Positions 12,214 through 25,455 of a stretch of DNA of 64,000 nucleotides are shown here, piece by piece; positions within the stretch are counted from its first letter, which is position 1, and each line of letters opens with the position of its first letter. This stretch comes from Poa pratensis. Lineage: Eukaryota > Streptophyta > Magnoliopsida > Poales > Poaceae. Under the pieces are notes generated by a model. It was not told the DNA's origin and searched no databases. It was given only the letters and a program-made list of their open reading frames with translations. The translations under genes and the position numbers were made by a program. The stretch lies in the NCBI GenBank assembly GCA_947311845.1, contig CAMZMU010000041.1, positions 117,330,796 through 117,394,795 of the forward strand. The letters are read 5' to 3'.

Positions 12214-15200
12214 ATCATTGCTGTAAAGGTTTATCCAAGGGTATCTCACAACAAGTCAACTTCATCACCAACTTGTGCAAACACCTAAGCTTGGGGAGGT
12301 TGCACCTACGTGAGCATCATCTTATCCATCTTTACCTTCAAATCATTTTATTTTGTTTTGTTATTGTCTTGCATATCATATTTATATTTCGGTTTGCATA
12401 TTTTATTTTCAGTTTTGCATTTTGTGTTGCATTTGTTATTTCGGTTTGCATTGTTTAGTATCATTTTATTTTCAGTTTTCATCTAAAAACATAAAATCCA
12501 TAAAAATAGTGTTGTTTTTAATATGTGTAAGCTATGGAGGAAGGTTATGTCAAAACTATGGGAGCTTACTATGAATATCGATCAACCAAAGAAGGAAATA
12601 GAATGCTTGAATTGCTTGAACATCTCAATGATATGGCCACTGAGTTTTGTGAATTACATATATAACTTGCTGCTTTAGAAAAGACTATAAACACTCTCTC
12701 TATCAATGTAAGTATAATAGTGATCCTATTATTGCCTTTATCAAAGTAAATTTGCATGCCATGATATAGAACAAGTTGAGAAATATATTGCTTATGTTGC
12801 AGCCCATGAGATAGACTTTCTTATTGATAATTTTTTGCAACTAGTCATGAAGCTCGTGTAATGAAAGGACACATTTCTATATTCTCCAACTTTGCAAAAA
12901 GGAATTTAGTGATAATGTTTATGTTAAAGAATTCTTGCTTCCATGGAAAGTACTAATATTTTGCAGGAAGAGATGATGAAAACATAAGCTTGGAAGAGGA
13001 AGTATGTGAAGAGAGATTGAAATGGATGTTCCAACTAAGCTTGGGGAAGAGTTGGATCTCCCAACTTCACCATCAACATTTGATAGTAGCACTCAAACTC
13101 AAAAATCTTTTGTTATTTATGAGAATCCATGTTATGATGAGTGTCAAACTGAAAATTCTATGGTCCTATATGATAACCCATGCTATTATGATGAAACTAA
13201 TAATGCTCCTTTACTTTTTATAATGCTACTAGTGAACTTATTGATGATAATGAGGAGTGTTGCTTAAATATGCTATATGATAATGCTTTAGATGATGGTC
13301 CTATGCTTATTGATAATCCTCCATGTTTAGAAGTTGTTACTTATTTATGTGAGGATAAAAATGATATACTTGCTGTTTGTGATGGTACTCTTACTCATGA
13401 GAGTCCTACTTTGTTTTTGAACTCTCCTAATTACACCATAGAGGAGAAATTTGCTTATGTTGAGAAATACTTATGTGGTTTGCAATTATCTTTAGTTCCA
13501 AATCTTTGTTGCAACCATGATATTAAACTTGATATTGATCTTAATAACTATTTTGAAAGAGGGAAGCATGCTAATGAATTCCAAATAAATTTAATGATCC
13601 TCTTTATGTGCCTAAATTATCTAAGTTGAATGATTCTTGTGGTTATATGGTTGAATTTATTTCTACTACTTGCAACTATTATGAAAGAGGAGGTGATAAG
13701 AACCCTCTTTATGTTACTAATAATTATAGCTGCAAGTATATGTTAATATGCATTGGAAAATTTATATTATGTGATTCATTCATATACAAAATGCCAATGC
13801 ATAGAAAGAAAGTTAGACTTCGTTGTTATTACTTTTGTGTTTTGTTTTTCTCTCACTAGGTTCAACTTGACTATTATTTTGATTGGTTTGAGAACACCAT
13901 GGGACCCTGGTATTATGCATGAACACTTCCCAAGGAAGAGGGACACACAAAGTTAAGCTCCCTCATGAGCTTCGTCCACAATAAATATCAAGTAAGAAGC
14001 CTAGCTACATGGCTATAAAGAAAGCGCTTTACGGGAGGCAACCCGGTTGTTTTTATTTTTGATTTTCTTTGTGTCCTCTTGCTGTAACAAGAGACTTAGT
14101 TTTTAGTTTTGTTTCTGGAATTTTTAATAAAGTGCCAAGTTTTACCTATTTTGGTTTGAAAAAGTTGCTATTTGCATTCGGAGATTTTATTCCAGCACGA
14201 ATCTGTGCACGGTATGATTTTTAATTCCTATTCTGTAACTCCGAATGAGCTGATATTTGAACTGTAGTTGCAACTTTTCATCCTCTGTAAGCATGAATTT
14301 TTCAGAATTTTTCGACATATTTAAGTAGGGTAGAAAAATACGTTTTGCTGCTGCTGTTTTTCTGGACAGATTCTGTCCCATTTTGTTTGATGCATTCTTT
14401 GAACTTTTAACTTGAATCTTTTTGATCCAATTGAGTTTATAAGTAGGCATACAACATTATACACTTTCTGGACATTCATATGAATTTTTGTTTAAGGATT
14501 TTATGCAGCAAGAATTCTATTTGTCTATCACTACTAATGTCACCCCACAGAAAAGAAATGGGAGAAACGGTGTTTTGAAGTTTTTTCACAGGGATTAGAG
14601 GAGATGCACCAAGAGCTATCCAAGGATGGTGAAGACCATAAGCTTGGGGATGTGAAGACAACCCCACTGGACCAACACACTCTCGGTTTGCACACGTCTA
14701 ACTTCTGTTTTTCGATCAATGCACTTTATCGCATAAACTTGGAGCGTCTTTTATTTGCTTTTTATTTCGGTTTGATTTTTTTTTCTTGAGACCACCACTA
14801 TCATTTATATATGAGAGAGCTACTGGAAATTTGGGTTGAATTAAGTTGGATGCTATTAAAAATTGGGAAAGGGATGTTTGAGTTGATTCAAAAAGATACA
14901 TATAGTTGCATGATTCATGTGCTTTTAATGAATATTAATTTGCAAGTGTTTTATCAAGAGCTATCTTTTATTCATGTTTTGATGCTGAATGTTACTTTAC
15001 TTTGTTTAACATGGATTGGTTAGTTCTATGGACACTTATGCATGCATTTAGACGGTCAACTTTCTCCCTCTTGCTAGCCCAAAAATTCCAACAAGTAAAA
15101 ACTTGTTTTCCAACACCTTCAACCAAAGTTTTTCCAGTGAGTCCACCATATCTACCTATTAGCTTTATGCTATTCCGAGTATGTTTATCATGTTATTTTG

Positions 15201-16327
15201 TATTATCTATACTTCTGAATTAAAATGCTTATGTTATTGATTGTTATGGGAAAAGTTGGTTAAAGAGCTCTCACGAACTTGATGCACACTTACTTTTATT
15301 GCACTTAATAAACATGACCATTGTGATTAAAATTATGAAGTTGTGAGCTTGACAAGAGTCTTGGTTGGGAGTTAGCTCATATGTGCTGTCACATGGCAAG
15401 CTTTCAACGTGCTCTTATTTTTGTTGATATCATGTACTTTTGTTTATGGATGCTTATCATGGTGCCAAATAAATGTGGAAACTTAGTAAGTTTAATGAGT
15501 TTGTATAAATGGCTAGAGAGACGCCTGGGCCGCTAATCTAAGCCATGCATCATTCATGGTGGAAATTTACATTCATATGAACCTTCAGTGATGCACCCAC
15601 AATAAAAAGCTATACCAATAGTAAATAAAAAGTGTGAGATTGTTCATTGTTGTTTGTCTTGTCATTTTGACATGGGCTTGTTCCATGTCCTGACAAGAGG
15701 TACCCCAGTTGACGCTCTTGATGCTATTATATTACTTACAATGACCTTAACTTGAACTTGCTTTTGTGGACCGAGTTGAGTAACACCGTGGTGTAGGTAC
15801 TTATTCACGGGGCATGAGACATTCAACCATACTTTGTCAAGCACATACTCATATTTGCTTTCACTTTAAACTTTAACCATTCAAGATGCTATGATAGGGG
15901 TAATGAGAGCTTGACACCAATGAATACCACATTGCAAACATTAACTTAAGTAGAAGCATTTGGAAGTTAGATGAAACTTATTCATGTTTTACCTCTACTT
16001 ATATATCTTTCCAAAGTGTCCACCTTTTATATTCAGATTTATAAGAATACTCTATGACCATTATAGGATGTTTTTACTTTTCATTATGCATACATTTGGT
16101 CCATAGTACTTTCTTCTATGTTACACTTTGTGAATTATCATTGAACATCCTTACATTGAATATTTGATATCACTTCATAATCTATCTTGTATATTGCTAT
16201 TCCTTTGAAGAATGAATCATTTGACTCTATGTAGCAATAGTAATCATCTTTGATATCCTTTGATAGTATTAAATTGCAAAGTCCATGTTAGTTTTATCAC
16301 CTTCATACTCGAGGACGAGTATAGGTT
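12214..16327 (+). other. Internal region of Athila-type element, no retroviral genes
   Basis: AT-rich, about 4.1 kb. Short plus-strand frames at 12990-13267, 13270-13629 and 13608-13859 encode low-complexity peptides rich in Asp, Asn, Tyr and Cys (YDNPCYYDETNN, LDDGPMLIDNPPC, EEKFAYVEKYLCGL). These look like the degenerate hypothetical ORFs found in non-autonomous grass Athila elements. No reverse transcriptase (FxDD), integrase (DDE) or CCHC motif was seen on either strand. The sequence AAGCTTGGGGA recurs at 12287, 13037 and 14640, as well as in the terminal polypurine tract. Confidence 0.75.
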
Positions 16328-16341
16328 AAGCTTGGGGATGT
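16328..16341 (+). other. Polypurine-type tract of Athila element
   Basis: AAGCTTGGGGATGT lies directly before the 3' LTR start at 16342. This is the expected plus-strand primer position. The core is repeated three times inside the element. Confidence 0.7.
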
Positions 16342-18030
16342 TGATGCATGTAAAATGCATACATGAACTTTGCATTATATTACTTATATTTCAATCATAT
16401 TTGCATCATATAAGGGTTATATCATTGTTTTATATTGATTTTGGGAATATTTCATAGTTTCCCTATTTTTCTGGAATTAACCCTGCACAGGCAGAAAACC
16501 CTATTTTCTATATTTTGATGTTTCAGGGACCCAAACGACGTCCAAATGACCTGGAAATTTACGAGCATCAGTTTTTGGAAGGAACAAAGCGTGGGAGCGA
16601 AGGAAGCGAACAAGCGGAGGCCTGAGGGCCAAGATGAGTGGGCCCACGTGGCCAGATCCCTCGATCTTTTTTCCCCAAGCCTCCGGCTTGACCTAAAAAC
16701 GACTATAAAAATAGTCCCCGACGCACTTCGAAAGGCGCAGCCGAAACACAGAAAACACGAAACAGAGACCTGGAGTTGCAGATTAGAGGGGGAAAACTCC
16801 GGCGGGGCGCTGCCGGCGTGGTCTCCATCTTCTCCAATGACTTCTCCACCGTCGCCATGATGAAGAGGGAGTAGTCCACCCCTGGACTATGGGTTTTGGA
16901 AGTAACTTATGTATCTCTCCTCTCTTTGAGCTTCACTAATTAGTACCGTATGAGCTGCTGAACATGATTACGGTCATCTATGTAATACCTTTGTGGTGAA
17001 TCTTTTTATGAGTTAATATATGTTTGAGATTGCAATAGTATTGTTTCAGTTATGAAAGTAGATGCATATAATGTACCCCGTTCTTGTTTACTTGTTATGA
17101 TCAAGCATGTGTATGAGAGCGTGTGAGGGGAACATGTGCATTAGTTGGTGTAACGGGAGTGGCTAGTACGGTGAATGTGACAGTTGTTCCACGATCCACT
17201 TGGATTTTTACCTTACTTTGTTACTTCACTAGGGATAAAGAAAAATACTTGCTATCGGAGATGTGGTTGTGACCATTGCCACTACTCCATGACTAGATCT
17301 AGCATGTTCTTATTTTAACTTATGTCTTGAAACTTAATGCTATGCTCTGATTTATCTTAATTACTAAGGTGTTATGATTTAGTTCGCATCTTGGTGGAGT
17401 ATAAGAGAGATTAATAAACAAAAGATCTCTATGTTAGGATGTGATGCACATATAATTAGTAACTTGTCATGAACTTTGTTGTTACAATCTCATGTGTCAA
17501 TTCTAGTGTTCCATTATCTACCACTTTATTAAAGAGAGAGTGCATTAGTGAAACCATGAACCCCGGTCCATTTTTAATCATAAGAAACACCCTTCCAACA
17601 ACTTTTATTCATTTTACATCTTCTGTCATTATTAAATCCGAAAATACAAAAACACTTTTACATCTTGCATTCACAATATAAAACCCAAAAATATCATTTA
17701 TCATTGTTTCCACCATCCTTGCATATTTATTTACCATCATTGCATATTTATCTACTGTTTTGCATTTGTCTTTATCATATCATTCTCACACCTTGTACTT
17801 GACAACCACTTGGTGAGGTTGAGGGCACAAAACAATTTACTTTATTTGCAGGTTCTCAAGAGAAGGATAAGAAGATAAATCTACACTACTGGTTCCCCGA
17901 GAGTTCGATATTAAACCCTCGAGTCACCCCTCGTGGGGAAAACTGTCTTTCCTATACTATACACTCTGCACTTGGAGTCTCAACCTAACCCATTTTCTTT
18001 TGACGCAGGTAACTACGTCAAGGGCCATCA
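16342..18030 (+). repeat. 3' LTR of Athila-type element
   Basis: 1689 bp, starting TGATGCATG and ending CCATCA, followed by the target duplication GTATG. It differs from the 5' LTR by substitutions and small indels, so the insertion is not very recent. Confidence 0.93.
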
Positions 18031-21000
18031 GTATGTTTGAATGTACTCGCAAGCTCTACCCAAAAAAAAAACAAGCTTATAGATGCAAGAATGCTTTGAG
18101 GCTGTGGTAGGTAGGCTATAGTTAGGGTTCACTACCCATGGTGGCTGGAAGATTCACCATGGTTGCTTAACATCTCTATATCTTGATTGAAAAAGATACT
18201 ACAAAAGATATATAGTAGTTTATTTCTCGTAGATAACAAGTATCATCGAGGTTTTAGTAAAACTCTTCTAGAAATAGTTTTCTTTGCAGAACTTCTTGGG
18301 ACTAAGGTCCCTCCAAAGTCTTTCTCCTTTCAACCACTGTACCTCCGAGGTACGATCATTCCCGACCATTCCAGTACTTCCAAGTACTCACTTTCTTTCC
18401 AACACACACTTTATTTTAAAAACATTCGACACAATGCTAGCAACATGGCCTTTCAACTGTCCATGACCATGGACGCGGCTATTCGAATAGTTTAGACTCT
18501 GCAGAGTGTGTACACTTTCACCACAAGATTAGGCACATCCACCGTGAATTAACCACAGACTGTCCTGGACAACATGCACACATCAGATGACCGATCCTAA
18601 CGTCCACTATGTCTATGCTAGTATGTGACTACCTCTTCAGTGGGTTTGTTCTCCCCGGCACCGAGTGAGTTGGCCGTATCGATCCGGTTATCCCCAAACA
18701 TCACACCGGCATGGCAGGAGACCCAACTGTTGCCACCGGAGGGTAAACTTAATCCCCCTCTTTGTATGTCCCGTTTCACTCTCCTGGCGACATTTCGTTT
18801 CGAGGGACTCTAACCCTTAAAGCTACTTGAGGTAATAATTACATACTAATACAGACAATCTTCAATTAAGCTCCGTGCCCTTTTTGGCGTAATGTGGTTG
18901 TACGGTAAGGTTGTCCATCGAAGACTAGGGTATGTGTCATTTTTAGAAAAACACTTTTCCACCATTCATCTGTATCCATACCACCTCTTGGGCAAGGTCC
19001 CACCTTCCCAATGGTTTCTCATAAATCATCTTGTTTTTCCAAAAACAACACAAGGGTGCCCATCCTAGAATTTTCATATTTCTTAAAACTAGTAGATAGG
19101 TGTGTGGTAGGGTGTCCTACGATTTTTGCTACGGGTCTGGAATATATATCCAAAATATTTGGGTATCTATAAGCAGGTGTATAACGCAATAAAATACATA
19201 TAGCAGTAGGTGAAACAAAATAGGTAAATAAGTTGCAAGCTTCTGAGATGGCTTGACTTGCTCAGTGGTTTGTCCCTGGTTCTGATGATCAATATAATCT
19301 CCACAAAAACCCTCAGCTGATAATTCCTCCTCGTGATTTTCTAGCATCGTAAAAATGAAAAGAACACAATCAATCATACAGCCAGGCACACAAAAAGGAA
19401 TTATCAAGCAAAACTAACAAGCAACAAATAAGATACAAGGTTAATATTATCACACAAGTTTGATCATCACAACACTATTCATTTTTATCCAGTTAGGGGT
19501 TAAAGTAGGGATTAAGCCACTTTTAGGGTTTACTACTAACATGCAAGGCTAAGAAATATAAACAAACCTAAACAACCAGTAGCTAAAAAGATTATTTAGC
19601 TTATCTTAATTATCAAGCAACACAAGCATGCTTGATCAATTAATTGAAATCTTCTAACAACACTTAACCACACTTGCTAACCTCAAAACAAGCCTAACAC
19701 AAGCCACTAACAGTACTAACATATACAAACATGCTAAACAACATGCAAGCAACAGTACCAAAACAATCATTAACAAGCACAAAACACAATTTTATAAACA
19801 AGGCAATTAAATCCCTTTCCTTTTATTAGAGGCAGAAACAGCACTTTTACTTTTTATTACACCTAGGGAGTTTTGTTAGTCAAACAAACAAGCAAACTTA
19901 GATTTGAGTTCTATGTTACTATTAGAAACTACTCCAATTGAGTTTGGTCCTAAATTTTATTCACAGAAATTATTAAAAATGCACAAAGTGGTCACTCGCA
20001 TAATCTAAACATGCATGTAACTTTTGTTCTAGGCATCCAAATCACATGAGGCTACTGTCAAGAGCTTTCCAAAACATTTGGATTCATAATTTTTAGATCA
20101 ATACAACTTAAGTTATGCGCAAAACATGGATTCTGACCAGTGACAGAACAGCATTTGTCAAGGACACACAAATTAATATTTTTCAGATCTGCAAGTTGGA
20201 CATGGTTCTAAACTCATTGCTTTACCACTTTGATTTTTGGTTTGCACCTATTTCAATTTTAACCATTTTATTTCGATTTAAACTAACAGACCAGAAACAG
20301 TTATTTACAGAAAAGAATAAATCTACAGAAAAAACAGGATCTAGGCCAGATCTGCTACTGTGCTAGGCCCAGCAACAGGATTTGGCCCGCGCGTCCTGGT
20401 CACTTAAGTGAAGCGGTATGCCGCCGTTAGATGCGGGATGGACGGCTCAGATGAGCCGCGCATCGTCGACCAGCACGAGCTCGGGCAAAACCCTAGCAAT
20501 GGCGGGTTTCGAGCATAGGGAGATGGCAGTGAAGCGATAGCTCACCTAGGGGCGATGAAATAAGGCAGAGAGGGCCAGAAAGAGGTACGGAGGGATGTCA
20601 AGGCCGAGAGGTGAAGCAGTTCTTGACGGCGAGGTTGGGTTTATCGAGGTGGTTGTGCTCGCGCTGCTCGGGTCTCGGACGGTGTCATCGACCTGAGAGC
20701 ACAAGAGCACGAACGGGGTTATCAACGAAGCGTTCCAGGGGTAGGGCTAGCATCTAGGCCAAGAATGGCGGAGAAAGGGGTAAGGAAACGACGGCAACCT
20801 CCTCTGCAATCTTGCGGTTGCCGACGGCGAGAGCACGCCGTTCCTGGCGCACAGAGAGCAGACGAAGTGGAGCAAATAAGAGGGGGTGGAGAGGTGAGCG
20901 AGGGGGAGTGGAATGGCACCGCGGTGTGCCTCGGGTTGGTTTTAAACATGAGTGGCAACGGGTAGGAGCGAGGCGGTGCAGACCGAGTGGCAATGCCGCT

Positions 21001-22051
21001 CTCCCGTTGGCCAGGGAGGGCGGTATCGAGGTTGTCTGCTCGCTCTCTGCTGTCTGCGTCACGAGTGAAGGCGGGAGGGAGTGGAACGAGGGAGAGAGAG
21101 AGAGGGCAGAAGGCCATCATCGCGTGGCTCGGCCGCCGGTTGGCCACGGTGGATTTGGCTCGATTTCTTCCTCCTCCGCGTGCCCAGGTTTTCGCGGTGA
21201 GGTGCAGGTGATGGTGTGGTGCACGGTGACACGGTGAACATGATCATGGCAGTGTGTGTGCGTGTGTTGCTAGTGTGGTGCTCACGGTGGACATCGGCTC
21301 GGCACACCTGTGCACGGCCTCCTGGCACGACACAAGTGCACACACTGCACTAGTGTGGCTAGGGCACACAAGGGTAGGTCTAGGAGACGGGTTGGGTGAG
21401 TTTAAAATCCACAATTTGAACCAAATCAAATTTGGCCGAAATGCAGTTTTAGAAAAATTCAGATGGAATCAAGGCCTTAGGCAATTCCAATTTGGGTGAA
21501 ATGGTTTTTATAAATCATTACTCACCACAAACATGGATGGAAAACAAGAAATTCATCCAGAAAAGAATTCTAGCTAGGAGAATTAATTGGAGAAAAATGG
21601 TATGTTATTACTGTTTTTCTGTCCTGATATTTCATAGCAAGTTGAGAGCATGATTTAATTATCATAAGCAATCCCAACATGAAAAATCTTGGCTTTACTG
21701 TGAAGTACAAACATAATACTTCAATACCATAAAAAAGTTAGAATTAAAGACATCATTAGTCCATTAATTAAGACTCCAGAAAGAGTACTCTAGAAAGGGT
21801 TTTCTAGGGGTTTTAACCTAGGGTTTTGGGTTTTTGAGAATTTTTGCTTAAGTGTTGAGTTGAATTTTGTTTTGGCTCACTTTTCAAACAAGCAAACAAG
21901 TCACACCTAAGTCACTAATTAACAAGATCACAAAATAAATCAAGAAGTAAATCAAACAAAACATCACTTTTAGGAAAAGTTTTTGTTGGCTCCAATTTTT
22001 AGCTATTTAGAAAAATGTTAAGAGAGACTTACCAAATTTTGGGCTGTGACA
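18031..22051 (-). repeat. 5' LTR of chromovirus, outer segment
   Basis: Continuation of the LTR begun at 10066; matches 120-4229. It ends ..GGGCTGTGACA at 22051, the outer end of the element. Removing the Athila insertion and one target copy gives an LTR of about 4406 bp. Compared with the left copy there are many substitutions and small indels, for example a shortened stretch near 21450, indicating an old insertion. Confidence 0.9.
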
Positions 22052-23430
22052 GGGTTCACCCCTGAGAACACCCTTGTAAACCACATCATGATGATCATCG
22101 CAATCCAGACATGCAGGAGTAGGGCTTTAAGCCTCCGGGGGCCTGAACCTGGGTAAAACTCTCTGTGTCCTTGTGTTGTTTGCCTGCCCGTCCCGACGAA
22201 GAACTTGGCGACCTCCTCCTGGGTGAGGCGTCTTCCAGCCTCTTTCGCGCCCCGTGCCGAACCTAAAAAGGGGGTATCCTTTACTCCCGGTGTCCGTGAT
22301 CCAAGACACGACAAAGCCCAACAATCCTCATGATTGGCGCTAAGTGATTCAGGACCCGATAACCCGACGAAACAAGTATGGATGCATAACATGATCCGTG
22401 GCCAACCGGTAGGCACTATGCCAGTTGTAGTAGCTACAACTCCTGTTCATCTTTTGACGTCTGTTCAGAACTCATAACTTGTTATGCTAGGACTTCAAGA
22501 CAACCAACCGATGATGCTACTGGAACGGTTCGCGCCCGCCTCCCAAACCCTTGGCCCACGTGACTCGTGGATACACGGCGCCCGGGACAAGCGCCTGGTT
22601 TGACGGTGCCACGGTTGGAAGAACACGATCTCCTTGATATTTTACTTGAGGATTCACCCTAATAAACGACTACCACACAATCAAGGTGCAAACAACAAAG
22701 GATAAACATCACAGGCAATAAATAATAATTCATGTGCTCTGGTATATCCTTTTTGTTGTTCTCCGGAAGTTCTTGACGCTCGTCCTTGAGGATCCACCAT
22801 CTTCATAATTCCCGGTCACAACAAAATTCCCGAAGGAAAATTGCCGTAGTCGAGAACTCGCCAAGTACTTGTCGCCAACACACCGCCGGTGCCTCCTCCC
22901 GGTTCTCCTGCGACGAACTCTTCTTCGCTTCTTTTGTCGATGATGACCTCGATCAATTGTTTTGGCTTCCAGCGTCATGTTAAGACACCGTAACAAATAG
23001 CTATACCAAAACACATGCACACAATCCTGCAAAACCAATTTAGACGTTTCTAACATTTGTTTGCAAGTTTTACGTGGCCTTGTAGGATCTGCGGAAGAAC
23101 CGTCACTACCTACGAACTGAAGCACGTTTAGGCTAGTTGCTAGATTAACTTTGCGGGGTCAGTGAGATCCCAACATTACGAAAATGTTGCGAACCCCACT
23201 CTAAGCGATCGCACTGCGCGTGGCCCCCATGAGGCGTCCAACCCTCATGCCCCGTCCATTATACAACAACGTCTACAACTATAGGTATAGACCCGAAGCT
23301 ACTGAAGCACTTCGTTGGCGCCGACGGGCATACTAGGAGCAGCCGGAAGGTCCGCGGATTGCCAGAAGTTCGTAAGATCTTGCCTATGCCGCGATGGAAT
23401 AGGAAGTATAACTTATTGGGAAGCAACTAA
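22052..23430. other. Unassigned repeat-like DNA
   Basis: No clear gene. A minus-strand frame at 22730-23125 (131 codons) is rich in Arg and Lys (KKRRRVRRRRTGRRHRR) and matches no family I recognise. The overall look is transposon-derived, with GC-rich segments and an AT-rich segment near 22650-22740. It may be internal or flanking sequence of the adjacent Copia element, but no PBS next to the LTR could be seen. Confidence 0.35.
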
Positions 23431-23505
23431 AATAAACTTAATGCAAGAACCATGCAATGCCCGCACCAACATGTGATCTAGATTAAAATAAACTTAATGC
23501 AAGAA
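23428..23505. repeat. 22-bp direct repeat pair
   Basis: TAAAATAAACTTAATGCAAG plus two further bases occurs at 23428-23449 and again at 23484-23505. It lies close to the presumed inner end of the Copia LTR. Confidence 0.8.
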
Positions 23506-23778
23506 TGTGAAGCTTGATGAAGAATCTCACGTCCACGCCGGGAGGTGAGATTGTTGCTGGCCTGTCATCGAGAGACTACTTGCGCAGCCCCGCTCTAGCA
23601 GTATCCACACGTATGCCGCACCAACCCGACAGCACGTTCGCCGCCTAGAGCTACTAGCACCGCCAAAGAGAGACCTGCCTTTCGGCGTAGTTTAGGTGGT
23701 AGATCTAATCGAACTTGATTATATCTATATGAGACTAGAGAGATCTAATTCTCAACACATGAGATCTACTAGAGAGAG

Positions 23779-23826
23779 ATTAGAGCAATGTCCAATTAGA
23801 GCACCGTCTAATTAGAGCATCGTCTA
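23779..23826. repeat. 16-bp tandem repeat, three units
   Basis: Three consecutive units: ATTAGAGCAATGTCCA, ATTAGAGCACCGTCTA and ATTAGAGCATCGTCTA. They lie inside the Copia LTR. Confidence 0.85.
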
Positions 23827-24221
23827 ATTGCACAATATCTCAAGAGAGAGGAACTTGCACAAAAACATAGATGTCCTCCTTGTGGGAGGGGGTGAGTATA
23901 TAAAGGGGAGCAAGGGGAGGAGGTGCTTGGGGAGGGGCAAAGCCCTCCCCTTGGTGCGCCGGCCCTAGGGAGGCCGGCCCCTCTCCCAAGTCGGTTTGGG
24001 AGAGGAGTCTTTGTCCAACAAGGACTCCCTCCCTTCCCTTTTATCTTTTTGCCTTTTTCCTTTATTCTTTCCTTTTCCAATTCGGACTCTTTTAAATCTC
24101 CAAATCAAACAAGGAAAGAGAGGGGGATGAGTTGGTGCACCGGACAGGAGGGTGGGGCCCAGCTGGCCGACCCACACCAGGTGTGGTTCGGCACCTGGGG
24201 TCCCCCTTCTTCCTCTGGCAC

Positions 24222-24242
24222 TCCCCCCCCCCCCCCCCCCCC
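24222..24242. repeat. Poly(C) tract
   Basis: A run of about 20 C residues (G on the Copia sense strand). Homopolymer length here is likely to vary and may be an assembly weak spot. Confidence 0.8.
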
Positions 24243-25455
24243 TTAATGTCAAATCTCCGAAACTCGTCCGGAACCATATATACTGTTTAGATAAAATCAT
24301 CGACTCTATCCACTGATGTCAGAAACACTTCCCGCATCCCAGAACATCTCATGTTCACCATATTTCTCTCTCGGGAAATTCTGCCCTATACCGGCATTAT
24401 TTCCCTCTCATGATAACTTCACCGGAACACCTCTGAATTACTCCGGAGTTGTTTCTGTGACATTGGAGGGACTCCGACAACTTCTCATAACCACTAAACT
24501 ACAACTTTATTCTCTCAATAAAATGTTGACTCACAGTTTAAGTGTGTGACCCAAAAAGTTCGGTAAACACAAAGACATGTCCAGGAGCTTACCAGACAAT
24601 AACCAGCATTGGGATCTAGACGGCCGTACTGGCTCCCGTGTGTTCACGAGTGAACGACAGAACCTGTGTGTTACTCAATACGCTAATTCCCTTACGTACA
24701 CGATACCAATGATATCTCGAGATTTGAGACAATGTGATGTAGTGTGATTAAACCTTTTAATCATAACACATATAATTCTCATACCATTATCCTTCTCTTT
24801 TCTCATTCCGTATTTTCATTGTCCCGTGATTAATCACGCTGTGTCTGGCCAGACGATTGGGTGACAACGATAACACTGAGATGGCCTAGAGGATGTATCT
24901 CTCCATCGTCTGGAGGAGTAAGTGCCTTTCTTGAATAATCTCTTTTCCAATACATTATTCTAGTCCACACCCAAAAGCTACCGTTATGGTCCCCAGTTAC
25001 GCTAAGACGTTAGGTGACAATCAAATCATGAGTGTCGAATAAGCGGTCACCAAATATTCTTAGGGCATAGGAATACAGCTAATGAAAACTAGACATATGA
25101 TCAATTGCTATCTTCATCATTGATGATTAGTCTCATAGCAAGATCATACAATGGGTCGGTTCAGTACTTTTATCATTCCGATAACAAACTCCTATAGTTG
25201 TGTGACTTATACAAAGTCCATGATCAGGAAAACATGATCATCAAACAACAAGATAGGCTAGTCTTAGAGACAAGACCAGGAACGACTTTACTTGTTCGTA
25301 TCTCTACACCTGTATTGGAGGTTTTCCTCTTAAACACGTTGTATTTGCTATTCAAGTGCCCAATTACAGTTATAGCATAATGACATAAACATTAATAATA
25401 AACTTGGAGATAAATAATAACTAAATTATTATTGTCTCTAGGGCATATCTCCAAT

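Larger units (their letters stand above)
10456..18030 (+). mobile_element. Athila-type LTR retrotransposon, apparently non-autonomous
   Basis: Complete element with TG...CA termini and a perfect 5-bp target duplication, GTATG (10451-10455 and 18031-18035). LTRs are 10456-12184 and 16342-18030. The PBS matches the tRNA-Asp type used by Athila-group Ty3/Gypsy elements. The internal region of about 4.2 kb has only short AT-rich frames and no recognisable gag, protease, reverse transcriptase or integrase. Structure and LTR length resemble the Sabrina/WHAM groups of Triticeae (inference). It presumably relied on proteins from autonomous relatives. It inserted into the 5' LTR of the chromovirus and is therefore younger than that element. 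Confidence 0.92.
1..22051 (-). mobile_element. Ty3/Gypsy chromovirus, Tekay/Del type, nested host element
   Basis: Large LTR retrotransposon in minus orientation. Two direct copies of a roughly 4.4-kb LTR flank an internal region (4230-10065) holding, in minus-strand order, PBS, an extra coiled-coil ORF, gag, protease, reverse transcriptase, RNase H, integrase and chromodomain. This order and the C-terminal chromodomain place it in the chromovirus branch; the long LTR and integrase tail suggest the Tekay/Del clade (inference). The left LTR runs off the window, so its outer TSD cannot be checked. The right LTR is split by the Athila-type insertion at 10456-18030. Coding regions carry several stops and at least two frameshifts, so the copy is not autonomous now. 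Confidence 0.9.
23460..25455 (-). repeat. Copia LTR, Angela/WIS/BARE-like
   Basis: Read on the minus strand from 25455 it begins TATTGGAGATATGCCCTAGA, then GACAATAATAATTTAGTTAT and ATGCTATAACTG. This is the layout of the start of Triticeae Angela/WIS LTRs. About 850 bp further in, GGGAGCCAGTACGG and AGATCCCAATGCTGGTTATT also match the Angela LTR pattern. The first bases differ from the usual TGTTGGAA, so the outer border may be degraded. The inner border near 23460 is approximate. No coding domain of Copia is attached, so it is a solo or truncated LTR. Confidence 0.65.

Noticed and set aside
22730..23125. 131-codon Arg/Lys-rich minus-strand frame as a nucleic-acid-binding gene
   Set aside because: Only a short basic tract supports it; no start context, no conserved domain, and it lies in repeat-like DNA.
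23900..23912. TATATAAAGGGG as a plus-strand promoter
   Set aside because: It lies inside a minus-oriented Copia LTR and its orientation is opposite to the element. TATA-like strings are common, so it is not called.
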